The notes under the pieces are model-generated. The model was not told the DNA's origin and did no database searches. It saw only the letters and a program-made list of their open reading frames with translations. Made by a program: the position numbers and the translations under genes. From Phaeodactylibacter xiamenensis (lineage in GTDB: Bacteria; Bacteroidota; Bacteroidia; Chitinophagales; Saprospiraceae), in the NCBI RefSeq assembly GCF_000759025.1, contig NZ_JPOS01000034.1, positions 163,465 through 227,464 of the forward strand: a DNA stretch of 64,000 nucleotides, read 5' to 3'. Below, one piece after another: positions 53,013-63,378 of this stretch (position 1 is the first letter of the stretch; every line of letters starts with the position of its first letter).

Positions 53013-54680
53013 TCATCGTTTGACCACTTGATATTTCCGGAGTACCTCCTTACCGCTACGAATGATGAGCAAATATTCCCCCTCTGGTAGCGACGCATTA
53101 ATCGGAAATTTCTTGACGCGTTCACCTGCTTGTTCCGCAGGTATATTGAACCGGTCCTGAATAGCATAATCCCGGTTAATGAGCTGCGCAGCAACCGGGC
53201 CCGGCCGGGGCATGGTAAACTTAACAATGACAAAGTTTTGCGCATCGGGCATTACCTTGGTGTAGGGCGACCAGTCATTGGGGTCAGAAGGCTCTGTTTG
53301 GGCAGGTGGCGGAGGAGCAACGGTTTCGGATGGCGCAGGGTTGTTGTCTGCCAGCCGCTCTTCCTGCCGGTCCTGAATGCTTTCGCGTGCAGCATCCCGT
53401 ATCGGTTGACGGGAGGTTTGAGCCACCTTGTTATTTTGAATGTAGACTACATCTCCTGTGGGGGGCGTCCAGATGTTAAGCCCGAGAGGAATTTCGAAGA
53501 GGTTATTATGGCTCACCTCCGCCACATTTAGGGATTCATCTGTTTTTACAGTTCGGACCTCCATCCGGTCCGGCATAACGAATATCCACTTGAATTGATT
53601 GAAGCTGCCATGCGCCCGGGTCCATTGTTTGGCATCATCGGAATTCCTGAGAGGCGCGCCCCAGCAGCCTTCCCCGATGTATACGGTTCCACGCTCATCG
53701 TCCCTGATGAAGCCTTCCTCACTGCCCACACCACGGAAAGGCCGGATAGGGTAAGTGGTTTTGACCACGTGTGCATCAGACTCCAGGACCAGATCTACTT
53801 CGTAGGTATAAAATAATCTGGCCCAGTTGTTGTAGAGCTCATCTTTTTCGGGCTTTCGCTGTGTATGGGGGCGCATACCGTGGTGATACTGTGCCATTTT
53901 CCAGGTCACCTGCTGATTGGCATCCAAGTCTCCTTCCAGCCAGATGGCCTGACTGCCGGCAGGTGCGATCATCGAGTTGAGGGTATACAAACGGAAAAGG
54001 TCGCCCCCGAAGGTTAGCGCATAGTATACATCAATGCTGGGAACATCGAACAGCTCTGTAATGGAGGCGTTTTCCCGCTCGTGATTGCCCCGGGAGGCTA
54101 CGATTGGAAATAACCGCCCATCACTACCGAAGGTTTCCTGCCAGTCATCAAACCAGTCGCGCCAGTTTTCGTTGGTGTCTCCGCCGGTCATGTCCCCATT
54201 AAAAATGACGAAGTGAGGGCGCAGTTTGCTGACGAGACGGTTGGCGGTCACCCTTGCCTGCCGGTTATTCCGGGAGTCGCCCCCGGCAATGATGGACAAG
54301 GGCTGATTCGGGTTGTTAGGCGTGGTCTTAAACGACATGCGCCTGCTCATCCCTTCACTATCCTGAATGACAAAATAGTACACCGTATTAGGCTTGAGCC
54401 CGGTCAGGCGTACAAATTGGTTTTGCATGCCCTTTGCCCTGATAAAGCGGTCCGGGGCTTTGCGGTAACGATAGGCATTGGCCTGCCCGCCGTAGTCGAT
54501 TTCGTCAAAATGCAGGACCGGATTGGTACCGGAGACCTGATCCCAGCCAATAACCATCGTGGTAGCCGGATCGTCGCGCCACATACAACGATAGCGGGCA
54601 GTCAGCCCCATCAGCTCAGTAGCCGCGGACAATACGAAAGTCAATAGCAATAAGTAAGGCAGATGATGGGTTACACGCAT
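53013..54680 (-). CDS. Purple-acid-phosphatase-like metallophosphoesterase, secreted
   Basis: 555 residues: signal peptide (1-20), a fibronectin-III-like N-terminal domain (about 25-115; VRLTGLKPNTVYYFVIQD) and a calcineurin-like phosphatase domain (about 120-400) with metal motifs IIAGGDSRNN, FNGDMTGG, ASRGNHE and AQYHHGMRPHT. A proline-rich linker (about 455-480) leads to a final beta domain (LPEGEYLLIIRSGKEVLRKYQ) that resembles a sorting domain but lacks the FPNP start. Likely a surface or secreted phosphatase. Confidence 0.85.
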   Translation of the reverse strand: MRVTHHLPYLLLLTFVLSAATELMGLTARYRCMWRDDPATTMVIGWDQVSGTNPVLHFDEIDYGGQANAYRYRKAPDRFIRAKGMQNQFVRLTGLKPNTVYYFVIQDSEGMSRRMSFKTTPNNPNQPLSIIAGGDSRNNRQARVTANRLVSKLRPHFVIFNGDMTGGDTNENWRDWFDDWQETFGSDGRLFPIVASRGNHERENASITELFDVPSIDVYYALTFGGDLFRLYTLNSMIAPAGSQAIWLEGDLDANQQVTWKMAQYHHGMRPHTQRKPEKDELYNNWARLFYTYEVDLVLESDAHVVKTTYPIRPFRGVGSEEGFIRDDERGTVYIGEGCWGAPLRNSDDAKQWTRAHGSFNQFKWIFVMPDRMEVRTVKTDESLNVAEVSHNNLFEIPLGLNIWTPPTGDVVYIQNNKVAQTSRQPIRDAARESIQDRQEERLADNNPAPSETVAPPPPAQTEPSDPNDWSPYTKVMPDAQNFVIVKFTMPRPGPVAAQLINRDYAIQDRFNIPAEQAGERVKKFPINASLPEGEYLLIIRSGKEVLRKYQVVKR

Positions 54681-54969
54681 CTATGGTTGATTTTTTCAGT
54701 CGCTCTGGAACAGTATATTATGTGCCAAAGGTATAGGCATTGGGCTAATCCCGGAAATAAATCCGGCCAGCACCGTTATTGTTTATACTGCTGTAACGGT
54801 TTTCAGTTGCAAAAAATGATGAGAGACGATGAAAAAAGCCAGTTGAGGCACGAAAAGTTAGTTTTACCGCCCCTCTTGCCGCCCGTTCAGCAAGTAAATC
54901 ATACCGGAATTCATTCGCAGGGCTGGTACTAAAGGCTTACATTTCGGGATCGTAATTTAAAATTCAGCC

Positions 54970-55887
54970 ATGAAACAGCAACTTACCTTACTTCTGACTT
55001 GCCTGGTGTTACTGGTACAAGCCCGGCAGCGCTACTCGACGGTTACTTATTTTGAGACAGATTCTTTTTCGCTGGAGCTTGATCTTTTCCTGCCGGAAAC
55101 GCCTTCGCCCGTACTTAAGCCATTGCTGATTTATGTGCACGGCGGTGGTTTTTCGGGTGGAGACCGGGCCGGAGGGCACAAGCTGTGTGCCTACCTTTCG
55201 GAAAAGGGCATTGCAGCAGCAACGATTACCTACACCCTCTACATGAAAGACAAAAGCTTTAGCTGCGATGGCATCCTTTCAGAAAAGATTCAGGCGATTC
55301 GTTTGGCAGCCAATCAGCTTTGGCAGGCCACTGCCTTTTTGACCGGGCAGGCGGATAAGTACGGAATCGATCCGTCCAAAATTTTTATTGCCGGGAGCAG
55401 TGCCGGGGCAGAGACGGTCTTGCATGCCGCCTTCTGGGACCGTTCGGTCATGCAGCTTTACGGTGATCCTTTGCCCAGTCGTTTTCAGTACGCCGGGCTG
55501 ATTGGAGGTGCCGGTGCGATCATGGATATGAATGGGATAACGCCAAAAACGGCGATTCCGGCATTGCTTTTTCATGGCACTGTCGACCCGCTCGTGCCTT
55601 ACGGTACCGCTGCCCATCATTACTGCGACACAGACGCCACCGGATGGCTAATGCTCTTCGGTTCGCACTCGATCTATGAACGCTACCGCGATATTGGTGC
55701 GGATGTCGAACTGCATTCCTTTTGCGGAGGCGGGCATGGTTTTGCCGGAGCTTACTTTTATAAGGATCAGGAGCGGGTGGCTGATTTCATCAATCGGGTG
55801 CTGGACGGGGCGCACTTTCAAAACCACCTGATTTTTCAAAAAGGGGATAAGAACGCTCCCAAAGGACAGGTCTTCTGCCGTGATTAG
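54970..55887 (+). CDS. Secreted alpha/beta hydrolase (esterase/lipase)
   Basis: 305 residues with a short signal peptide (1-19), oxyanion motif YVHGGGFSGGDR, nucleophile elbow IAGSSAGAETV, a probable acid in LFHGTVDPLVP and catalytic His in CGGGHGFAG. Hormone-sensitive-lipase/carboxylesterase type. The preceding 289 bases (54681-54969) show no gene. Confidence 0.88.
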   Translation: MKQQLTLLLTCLVLLVQARQRYSTVTYFETDSFSLELDLFLPETPSPVLKPLLIYVHGGGFSGGDRAGGHKLCAYLSEKGIAAATITYTLYMKDKSFSCDGILSEKIQAIRLAANQLWQATAFLTGQADKYGIDPSKIFIAGSSAGAETVLHAAFWDRSVMQLYGDPLPSRFQYAGLIGGAGAIMDMNGITPKTAIPALLFHGTVDPLVPYGTAAHHYCDTDATGWLMLFGSHSIYERYRDIGADVELHSFCGGGHGFAGAYFYKDQERVADFINRVLDGAHFQNHLIFQKGDKNAPKGQVFCRD

Positions 55888-55959
55888 GGATCGTAAGCCG
55901 GGAAAAAACACGATCCGGTCAAAAACAGGCTTCGATTTTATTCTTATTTGCAAAGGGCT

Positions 55960-55967
55960 TACCTTTG
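55960..55967 (+). promoter_or_regulatory. -7 promoter box of glyA
   Basis: TACCTTTG, about 54 bases upstream of the glyA ATG. Confidence 0.45.
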
Positions 55968-56020
55968 CGGCAGAACGCCAAACCAGCATCCGCTGATTTT
56001 CAAAACCGTATAGCGACATC

Positions 56021-57310
56021 ATGAAAGATACAACCGTTTTTAACCTCATAGAAAAAGAGCTGCGCCGTCAGCAGCACGGTATTGAGCTGATTGCCTCTGA
56101 AAACTTTACGAGCCCGCAGGTGATGGAAGCCGCCGGGAGCGTACTGACCAATAAATATGCGGAAGGCTATCCCGGCAAGCGCTACTATGGTGGTTGCGAA
56201 GTGGTGGATGAGATCGAGCAGCTGGCTATTGACCGGCTCAAGGAGCTCTTTGGAGCTGCTTATGCCAACGTGCAGCCCCACTCCGGTGCACAGGCCAATG
56301 CTGCCGTCTTCCTCGCTATTCTGCAGCCTGGTGATGCGATTCTGGGCTTTGACCTGGCGCACGGTGGCCATTTGTCTCACGGCTCTCCGGTCAATTTTTC
56401 CGGTAAGGTGTACCGCCCGCATTTCTACGGTGTGGAGGAGGATACCGGGCTTATTGACATGGACAAGGTAGAGGCGAAAGCGCTGGAAGTAAAGCCTAAG
56501 CTGATTATCTGCGGCGCTTCGGCCTATAGCCGTGACTGGGATTATGCGCGCTTCCGGGCCATTGCGGATAAGGTAGGCGCCTTGCTGCTGGCGGATATTG
56601 CCCACCCGGCCGGGCTGATTGCGACTGGTTTGCTCAATAACCCCATGCCCCACTGCCACATCGTAACTTCTACCACTCACAAAACCCTGCGTGGGCCACG
56701 CGGTGGCATCATCATGATGGGCGAAAACTTTGACAACCCCTGGGGCCGTACAACGAAAAAGGGCAATCCGATCAAAATGTCGGCTATCCTTAACAGCGGA
56801 GTCTTCCCTGGCATGCAGGGCGGTCCGCTTGAGCACATCATTGCCGCCAAAGCGGTGGCTTTCGGCGAAGCGCTGCAGCCCGGCTTCAAAACGTACACGG
56901 AGCAGGTCGTTAAGAATGCGCAGGCCATGGCTCGGGTCTTTGTGGAGAAAGGCTACAAACTGATTTCCGGTGGAACTGACAACCACCTTATGTTGATTGA
57001 TCTGCGCTCCAAAGGCGTGACCGGTAAGGTGGCAGAGCAGAAACTGGGAGCGGCAGACATCACCGTCAATAAGAATATGGTACCTTTCGATACACAATCG
57101 CCATTTGTTACTTCCGGCATACGGGTAGGCACAGCAGCGGTAACCACCCGCGGCCTTAAGGAAACCGATTGTGAAAAAGTGGTGGGATGGATCGATACGG
57201 TCATTACCAATCCGGAAAACGACAGCCTGATTGCGGAAATCCGGCAGGAAGTCAATACCTTCATGGCTCAATTCTCCTTATACGAGGTGGCAGACGCCAC
57301 CATTGGCTAG
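56021..57310 (+). CDS. glyA: Serine hydroxymethyltransferase
   Basis: 429 residues, normal length. It interconverts serine and glycine with tetrahydrofolate, supplying one-carbon units. Motifs: [31 protein letters not shown], the PLP lysine in [14 protein letters not shown] near residue 220, and [14 protein letters not shown]. Monocistronic. Confidence 0.97.
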   Translation: MKDTTVFNLIEKELRRQQHGIELIASENFTSPQVMEAAGSVLTNKYAEGYPGKRYYGGCEVVDEIEQLAIDRLKELFGAAYANVQPHSGAQANAAVFLAILQPGDAILGFDLAHGGHLSHGSPVNFSGKVYRPHFYGVEEDTGLIDMDKVEAKALEVKPKLIICGASAYSRDWDYARFRAIADKVGALLLADIAHPAGLIATGLLNNPMPHCHIVTSTTHKTLRGPRGGIIMMGENFDNPWGRTTKKGNPIKMSAILNSGVFPGMQGGPLEHIIAAKAVAFGEALQPGFKTYTEQVVKNAQAMARVFVEKGYKLISGGTDNHLMLIDLRSKGVTGKVAEQKLGAADITVNKNMVPFDTQSPFVTSGIRVGTAAVTTRGLKETDCEKVVGWIDTVITNPENDSLIAEIRQEVNTFMAQFSLYEVADATIG

Positions 57311-57543
57311 AACAAACACCATTTTTGCCCACACTACTGGGAATATCTAAGACTCTAAATCTGAAAGTGCCTGGCTGGCTTTGCCCACGCCGGGCGCTTT
57401 CCGTTAGAAAGCTTTCGTAAGTGACCATTATCAATGGCCTGATTGCTAATTTTCATTGCGCATGAAGCCCGGTAAAGCCTATTATGAAATTGTGGTATCC
57501 TGCTGTACCTTTAGGAACCAAGTATCTAACCAAAACCAACGAC

Positions 57544-58431
57544 ATGCTAGCATTCAAGCGCGCCCTTGTGGCATTAGATCTGTCAGAAATGGACCTGCAA
57601 CTGCTGCAGTTCCTGGCGCAACACTACCAGGCACTGGGTATCCAAAAACTGTATGCACTGCACATTATGCCTGACTTTACGGAGCCGTCCCACCCTGACC
57701 TGGATTTTCAGAAGCGGTTTGCCCCGGAGTCTCCGGTGGATGAGCGGGTAGAATTGGCGATTAAGGCCCGTGTGGAAGAGGTCTTTGGCGAAGCGCCCGG
57801 GCTGGACATCGATATTGAAGTCCGGGAGGGCAAACCCTATGAGAAATTGCTGCACTGGACAAAAATCAAAGAGGCAGACCTGCTGGTCATGGGCAAAAAG
57901 CGTTTGAGTGAAGGCAGCGGTATTACGGCTAAGCGTGTGGCACGCAATGTGCATGCGGCGGTATTGCTGGTACCCGATGGTGCTGGTGCTGAAATTGCCA
58001 ATCTTGTCGTCCCTAATGATTTCTCTGAGAATGCTGCCCGCGCCCTGCATGCTGCCCTGGCCCTCAGCCGCGCAATGAAGGGGCAGCCCGTACACAGCCT
58101 GCATATCGTTGACCTGCCGCCAGGGCATTACTATAACCGTTCTTCACCCGATCGCGGCTACCTGGGCATGCTTATGGAGTCAGCCCGGCTGGCGGCCGGA
58201 AAATTTCGGGATGCTCAGGGCATTGCCGATGATGATATTGTGGATGTATTTCAGGAAAACAACCGGAATAATCTGGCTGCTCACATCATCCGCTATGCTG
58301 CTGACCAACAGGATTCACTGCTGGTTATGGGGGCAAAAGGGCATACCCCCTTCGAGACGTTCCTATTTGGTTCTGTGACGGAGCGGCTTGCTCAGAGTAT
58401 TGAGGGGCAACCGCTGCTCATTGTCCGTTAG
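57544..58431 (+). CDS. Tandem universal stress protein
   Basis: 295 residues with two UspA domains (about 1-140 and 155-295). The first ends with DLLVMGKKRLSEGSGITAKRVARN, the second with LLVMGAKGHTPFETFLFGSVTERL, an ATP-binding type GxxG motif. The start is placed at the ATG before LAFKRALVALDLSEMD because that begins the Usp fold; an in-frame ATG 20 codons upstream gives an unlikely extension. Confidence 0.9.
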   Translation: MLAFKRALVALDLSEMDLQLLQFLAQHYQALGIQKLYALHIMPDFTEPSHPDLDFQKRFAPESPVDERVELAIKARVEEVFGEAPGLDIDIEVREGKPYEKLLHWTKIKEADLLVMGKKRLSEGSGITAKRVARNVHAAVLLVPDGAGAEIANLVVPNDFSENAARALHAALALSRAMKGQPVHSLHIVDLPPGHYYNRSSPDRGYLGMLMESARLAAGKFRDAQGIADDDIVDVFQENNRNNLAAHIIRYAADQQDSLLVMGAKGHTPFETFLFGSVTERLAQSIEGQPLLIVR

Positions 58432-58460
58432 GCGCTAACTTCACCAAAAAGCTTAAACTG

Positions 58461-59951
58461 ATGGTAAAACGCTACATCTTTTCCCTTTTGCTGCTGACTG
58501 GGTGCACGCTCCTCCTGGCTCAGCCCACCGCTTACTTCCCAAAGAGTGCCCCCGAAGCGCAAAGCGTGGTTTCGGATTCCATTCTGTCCTTCATTGACCG
58601 GGTGGAAGCGGAGCTCGATGCGGTGCACAGCTTCATGATTGTCCGGCATGGCTATTCGGTAGCCGAAGGCTGGTGGGCACCGTACGAACGGGAGGCGCCC
58701 CATATCATGCATTCGCTCAGCAAAAGCTTCACCTCTACCGCTATTGGCTTTGCCGTTCAGGAGGGGGTACTGACGCTGGACGATTTGGTGGTCTCCTTCT
58801 TTCCGGACAAAACCATCGGCAAGCCACACCAGTACTGGAATCAACTGCGCATCCGCGATTTGCTGACGATGAATACCGGTCATGCAGAAGAACGATGGCC
58901 GGATGCTACCACAGAGGACTGGGCACAGTTCTTTCTGGGCACTGAGCTGGACTTTATGCCCGGTACTCATTTCCGGTACAACAGTATGGCCACTTATATG
59001 CTCTCTGCCATTTTACAGCGCGCCACAGGCGAAAAGCTGGTGGACTATCTGGAGCCACGTCTGTTTCAACCACTCGGTATTCCTAAGCCAGACTGGAAGA
59101 CCTGCCCCGATGGCGTCAATACCGGCGGCTGGGGCCTGCAGGTACGTACGGAAGACATTGCAAAGTTCGGGCAGTTCTACTTGCAAAAAGGGAAGTGGGA
59201 AGGCGAGCAGCTTTTGTCCGGAGACTGGGTGGAAATGGCAACTTCAAAGCAAGTGTCCAACGGCAGTGACCCTGCTAATGACTGGGCACAGGGCTATGGT
59301 TTTCAATTCTGGCAATGCCGGCACAATGCCTACCGCGGAGATGGAGCCTGCGGGCAGTACTGTATTGTGATGCCGGAGCAGGATGCGGTGATCGCCATTA
59401 CTTCCGGCACACCGGATATGCACCGCCTGTTGCAGGTGGTTTGGGAAACTTTGCTGCCTGGCATGAAAGATAAGCCGCTGTTCTCCCAGCCGGAAAAGGA
59501 CGCGGAGCTCCGGGAGCGCCTCAATCATTTAAAATTACCCCTGGTGGCTTCTGATGGCGTTAAAGTCGAGGCTAAGGATTGGGCCTACCGGATGAAAGAC
59601 AATAATGCCGGCCTGGGGACTGTCCGTTTCCATTTACAGGAAGAAGAACCTTACTTGGTATTCGAAACCAAGACGGGCAACGATACCCTCTGGGTGGGGA
59701 AAGCGGCTTACCGCAAAGGCGTGGTTGCGCACCCCCTGCCTTATACCGAAAACCTGGAGCCGGAGGTCGCCGCTCATGGGGGCTGGGTCAGTCCGGCTGC
59801 TTATGAAGCCAGGGTGTACCTTTACCATTCTCCCGCCCGGGTAACTTACACCTTTAATTTCGAGGGAGATAAGCTCACAATGAAAACGGATCTCCATCAG
59901 GCACTGCTGGGCAGGCGGGATTTGGAAGTGATTACCGGGCAGCGGGAGTAA
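58461..59951 (+). CDS. Serine beta-lactamase-fold hydrolase, secreted
   Basis: 496 residues: signal peptide (1-20, ending LLAQ), then a class C beta-lactamase/esterase domain (about 35-360) with SxxK in HSLSKSFTSTAIGFA, YxN in HFRYNSMATYML and a GDGACGQY strand. A C-terminal beta domain (about 375-496) follows. Members are usually D-aminopeptidases, esterases or peptidoglycan-linked hydrolases rather than resistance enzymes. Confidence 0.9.
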   Translation: MVKRYIFSLLLLTGCTLLLAQPTAYFPKSAPEAQSVVSDSILSFIDRVEAELDAVHSFMIVRHGYSVAEGWWAPYEREAPHIMHSLSKSFTSTAIGFAVQEGVLTLDDLVVSFFPDKTIGKPHQYWNQLRIRDLLTMNTGHAEERWPDATTEDWAQFFLGTELDFMPGTHFRYNSMATYMLSAILQRATGEKLVDYLEPRLFQPLGIPKPDWKTCPDGVNTGGWGLQVRTEDIAKFGQFYLQKGKWEGEQLLSGDWVEMATSKQVSNGSDPANDWAQGYGFQFWQCRHNAYRGDGACGQYCIVMPEQDAVIAITSGTPDMHRLLQVVWETLLPGMKDKPLFSQPEKDAELRERLNHLKLPLVASDGVKVEAKDWAYRMKDNNAGLGTVRFHLQEEEPYLVFETKTGNDTLWVGKAAYRKGVVAHPLPYTENLEPEVAAHGGWVSPAAYEARVYLYHSPARVTYTFNFEGDKLTMKTDLHQALLGRRDLEVITGQRE

Positions 59952-60064
59952 TAGCGGATCGGAGAAGCGTACTTTTGTTAAAGTTAAGTAAGCTTTCTGT
60001 CAAAAATGCTTAAACAAAAAAACGGGGTTGCTGTTTCTCCCTTGTCACCAAACCAAAAGTAGTC

Positions 60065-61540
60065 TTGGCAAAGAAAGTTATCGTTATAGGATCAGGGTTT
60101 GCAGGGCTCTCCGCAGCCTCCCATCTTGCCCAAAAAGGGTATAAGGTTACTATTTTAGAAAAAAACAGCATTCCGGGCGGACGTGCCCGCAAGTTTGAGC
60201 AGGACGGCTTCATGTTTGATATGGGGCCGAGCTGGTATTGGATGCCGGATGTGTTTGAGCAGTACTTCGCACAGTTCGGTAAGAAACCTTCCGACTATTA
60301 CGAATTGGTGCGCCTTGACCCTTCCTATGAGGTGATCTTTGGTAAAGGGGACAGCATGGAAGTCCCTGCCAAAATGGAAGAGCTGGAAGCCATGTTCGAG
60401 CATTACGAGCCGGGCAGCAGTCAAAAACTCCGGCAGTTCCTCAAAGAAGCGCAGTACAAATATGAGGTGGGCATGAACGAGTTTGTGCACAAACCTTCTC
60501 ATTCCATTATGGAGTTTGCGGACACCCGCATCCTGATGAGCCTCTTCCGCCTGCAGATGTTCACTTCTATTTCCAAACATATCCGCAAGCTATTTAGGCA
60601 CGAGCAGTTGATTCAGCTGCTGGAGTTCCCAGTCTTGTTCCTGGGGGCAACGCCTGAAAATACGCCTGCGCTTTACAGCATGATGAACTACGCCGATATG
60701 GCTCTGGGCACCTGGTACCCTATGGGCGGTATGCACAAGATAGTGGAGGGCATGGTGAGCGTAGCGGAAGAGCTGGGCGTGGAAATCAAGCTCAATGAGG
60801 AAGTCCAGCATATTTACGTTCCGAACGGGCATGCCACCAAGGTCATTACCCAAAACGGCGAGTATGAAGCTGATATCGTAGTGGGTGGTGCCGACTACCA
60901 CCATGTGGAGCAACAGCTGCTGCAGCCTGAGCACCGCATGTACAATGAAAAATACTGGGATAAGCGCACGATGGCGCCTTCTTCTTTGTTGTTCTATCTG
61001 GGGATTGATAAAAAGATCGAAGGTTTGCACCACCACAACCTCTTCTTCGATGCTGACTTCAAGAAGCACGCTGTGGAAATTTACGATCAGCCACAGTGGC
61101 CGAGCGATCCGCTGTTTTACGTCTGTGCACCATCAGTCACCGACCCCAGTGTAGCACCCGAGGGTAAAGAGAATTTGTTTGTCCTTATACCGCTGGCGCC
61201 CAATCTGGAGGATACAGATGAGAAGCGCGAGACCTATTTTAACATCGTAATGGACCGTCTGGAAGATCTGACCGGGCAGGAAATTCGTAAGCATATTGTC
61301 TACAAGCGGGCTTTTGCCCACCGGGATTTTGAAAAGGATTACCATGCTTACAAGGGGAATGCATACGGGCTGGCGAATACGCTGTTCCAAACTGCTTTCC
61401 TAAAGCCAAAGCTCAAGAGCAAGAAGGTCAGCAACCTTTACTATACCGGACAGTTGACTACACCGGGCCCGGGCGTACCGCCTTCCCTGATCTCAGGCAG
61501 CGTGGTAGCCAATGAAATTTTTAAAGCTGTGAAACCTTAG
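60065..61540 (+). CDS. crtI: Phytoene desaturase
   Basis: 491 residues. An FAD enzyme that desaturates phytoene to lycopene. The dinucleotide-binding motif is at the very N-terminus (KKVIVIGSGFAGLSAAS), the substrate region has FMFDMGPSWYWMPDVF, and the C-terminal CrtI signature is TTPGPGVPPSLISGSVV. The start is TTG at 60065, since no ATG lies upstream in frame and the Rossmann motif starts at residue 4. It heads crtI-crtB-crtYcd. Confidence 0.95.
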   Translation: MAKKVIVIGSGFAGLSAASHLAQKGYKVTILEKNSIPGGRARKFEQDGFMFDMGPSWYWMPDVFEQYFAQFGKKPSDYYELVRLDPSYEVIFGKGDSMEVPAKMEELEAMFEHYEPGSSQKLRQFLKEAQYKYEVGMNEFVHKPSHSIMEFADTRILMSLFRLQMFTSISKHIRKLFRHEQLIQLLEFPVLFLGATPENTPALYSMMNYADMALGTWYPMGGMHKIVEGMVSVAEELGVEIKLNEEVQHIYVPNGHATKVITQNGEYEADIVVGGADYHHVEQQLLQPEHRMYNEKYWDKRTMAPSSLLFYLGIDKKIEGLHHHNLFFDADFKKHAVEIYDQPQWPSDPLFYVCAPSVTDPSVAPEGKENLFVLIPLAPNLEDTDEKRETYFNIVMDRLEDLTGQEIRKHIVYKRAFAHRDFEKDYHAYKGNAYGLANTLFQTAFLKPKLKSKKVSNLYYTGQLTTPGPGVPPSLISGSVVANEIFKAVKP

Positions 61541-61639
61541 CAATTAAAATGTGCGTATTCTTAGCCGTAAGCTGCGCCCGCTGGCAAATGGGAAAAGAGC
61601 TTATCAGCCTACGCACCGGATTGCAAAACCGATAACGTT

Positions 61640-62476
61640 ATGATGGAATTGTACAACAAGGTTTGCCAGGAGTGCAGTAAGCACATCACGAACCGCTACA
61701 GCACCTCCTTTTCCATGGGTATCCGCGTCTTCGACAAGCGGTTCCGGCCACCTATTTATGCCGTGTATGGCTTTGTGCGCTTTGCGGATGAAATTGTGGA
61801 CACCTTCCACGATTTTCCCAAGAAGGCACTCCTCGACCGTTTCCGGGAGGATACCTACCGGGCTATCGAAGAGCGCATCAGCCTCAACCCGGTGCTGCAT
61901 GCCTTTCAGGAAACCGTGCATCAGTATCAGATTGAGCGGGAACTGATTGATGCCTTTCTGGATAGCATGGAGATGGACCTGCACTTTGACCGTTACCATG
62001 ACAGTCTGTACAAAAAGTACATTTATGGCTCTGCTGAGGTGGTGGGGCTGATGTGCCTGCGGGTCTTTGTGGAGGGCGACGATGAGCAGTACGAACGCCT
62101 CAAGGCTCCGGCCTGCAGCCTGGGCTCTGCTTTCCAGAAGATCAACTTCCTTCGGGATATGAAAAGCGATTTTGACGAGCGCGGACGGGTATACTTCCCG
62201 GGTGTGGACTACACGCGGTTCTGTCAGCAGGACAAGCTCGAAATCGAAGCGGATATCAAGAAAGACTTCGATGATGCCTACAAGGGCATCGTACAGCTTC
62301 CCGAAGGCGCACGGTTCGGGGTTTACCTGGCTTACATTTACTACACTAATCTGTTTAAGAAAATCCGTTCGGCGCCGGCCGACCGGGTCACGCAGGAGCG
62401 TATCCGGGTACCTAACCGGCGCAAAGCCGTTCTTTTGTTCAGTTCGGCCCTGCGCAACAGCCTGAACTTATTGTAG
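61640..62476 (+). CDS. crtB: Phytoene synthase
   Basis: 278 residues. It joins two GGPP to phytoene. Asp-rich motifs: FVRFADEIVDTF (first) and GSAFQKINFLRDMKSDFDERGRVYFP (second, quoted here as NFLRDMKSDFDERG), plus YIYGSAEVVGLMC. It lies 99 bases after crtI and 3 bases before the cyclase gene. A second ATG is one codon downstream. Confidence 0.95.
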   Translation: MMELYNKVCQECSKHITNRYSTSFSMGIRVFDKRFRPPIYAVYGFVRFADEIVDTFHDFPKKALLDRFREDTYRAIEERISLNPVLHAFQETVHQYQIERELIDAFLDSMEMDLHFDRYHDSLYKKYIYGSAEVVGLMCLRVFVEGDDEQYERLKAPACSLGSAFQKINFLRDMKSDFDERGRVYFPGVDYTRFCQQDKLEIEADIKKDFDDAYKGIVQLPEGARFGVYLAYIYYTNLFKKIRSAPADRVTQERIRVPNRRKAVLLFSSALRNSLNLL

Positions 62477-62479
62477 ATT

Positions 62480-63331
62480 ATGGATTCAGTTGTTTCTCAG
62501 CCTTCCCGGGTTCAGGCCCGGGTGCGTCCCGTTTTGCAGGCTATTGTGGTGTTGGTCCCTCTGCTGCTTGTAGGCTGGCAGTGGGCTACAGACCTGGTTC
62601 TCCCCGACAATTACCTGATGCAGGTACCGGAGGTAACCCGTTTGCCCTGGCTGGAAACAAAGTGGGCGTATTTCTACCTGCATATTTTTACATTCGTACC
62701 GGTCTTTCTCTTGAGTTTCGACAAAAACGTGCATTACTACCGCAAGTGGAAGCCATTGATTCCGGCTATCGTGATTGTCGGCGGGCTCTTTATCGCCTGG
62801 GATGTGTTCTTCACCGCTCAGGGCGTCTGGAATTTCAATGAGCGTTACTTTGCCAATATCCGCTTTCTCCACCTGCCCGTGGAAGAGTGGCTGTTTTTCT
62901 TTACAGTGCCTTTCGCCTGTGTATTCATCTATGAATGCCTGAATTTTTATATCAAAAAAGACCTGCTCGCGCGCGCAGAATCCTGGTTGACGCCGCTCAT
63001 GGGCTTCGGTTTCCTGCTCACAGGGCTGCTGTACTGGGGGCATTTGTATACCACCACAACCTTTCTGCTCACCGGCGGCTTTATCCTCTACCACTGGCTC
63101 TTTCTGGACGGCACCTACCGCAGCCGTTTCTACCTGTCCTACCTGGTTGCCCTTATCCCGTTTTTGATTGTGAATGGCGTGCTGACTGGTGGCTATACTG
63201 AGCAGCCGGTGGTCATTTACAATCCGGAAGAATACCTGGGCATTCGCATCACTTCTGTACCGTTGGATGATTCCGTCTACGGCTTCCTGCTGATGTTTGG
63301 CGTGGTGACGTTGTTCGAGCGCTGGCGGTAA
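62480..63331 (+). CDS. crtY: Lycopene cyclase, fused CrtYc/CrtYd type
   Basis: 283 residues and about seven membrane helices. Two lycopene-cyclase domains in tandem, each with the Pro-acidic motif: HLPVEEWLFFF (about residue 132) and SVPLDDSVYGFLLM (about residue 262). It should form beta rings on lycopene, giving beta- or gamma-carotene. It nearly overlaps crtB. No crtZ or crtW gene follows in the window; an IS copy begins 47 bases downstream. Confidence 0.9.
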   Translation: MDSVVSQPSRVQARVRPVLQAIVVLVPLLLVGWQWATDLVLPDNYLMQVPEVTRLPWLETKWAYFYLHIFTFVPVFLLSFDKNVHYYRKWKPLIPAIVIVGGLFIAWDVFFTAQGVWNFNERYFANIRFLHLPVEEWLFFFTVPFACVFIYECLNFYIKKDLLARAESWLTPLMGFGFLLTGLLYWGHLYTTTTFLLTGGFILYHWLFLDGTYRSRFYLSYLVALIPFLIVNGVLTGGYTEQPVVIYNPEEYLGIRITSVPLDDSVYGFLLMFGVVTLFERWR

Positions 63332-63378
63332 AAAGTGATCCTTGGAACTATTAACCACCTATTTATTGTATTATATTT

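Noticed and set aside
54663..54932. 89-codon plus-strand ORF between the phosphatase and hydrolase genes
   Set aside because: It overlaps the phosphatase start, has an odd composition and no recognisable domain or signal.
57363..57400. Possible terminator after glyA
   Set aside because: The stem is imperfect and no T tract follows.
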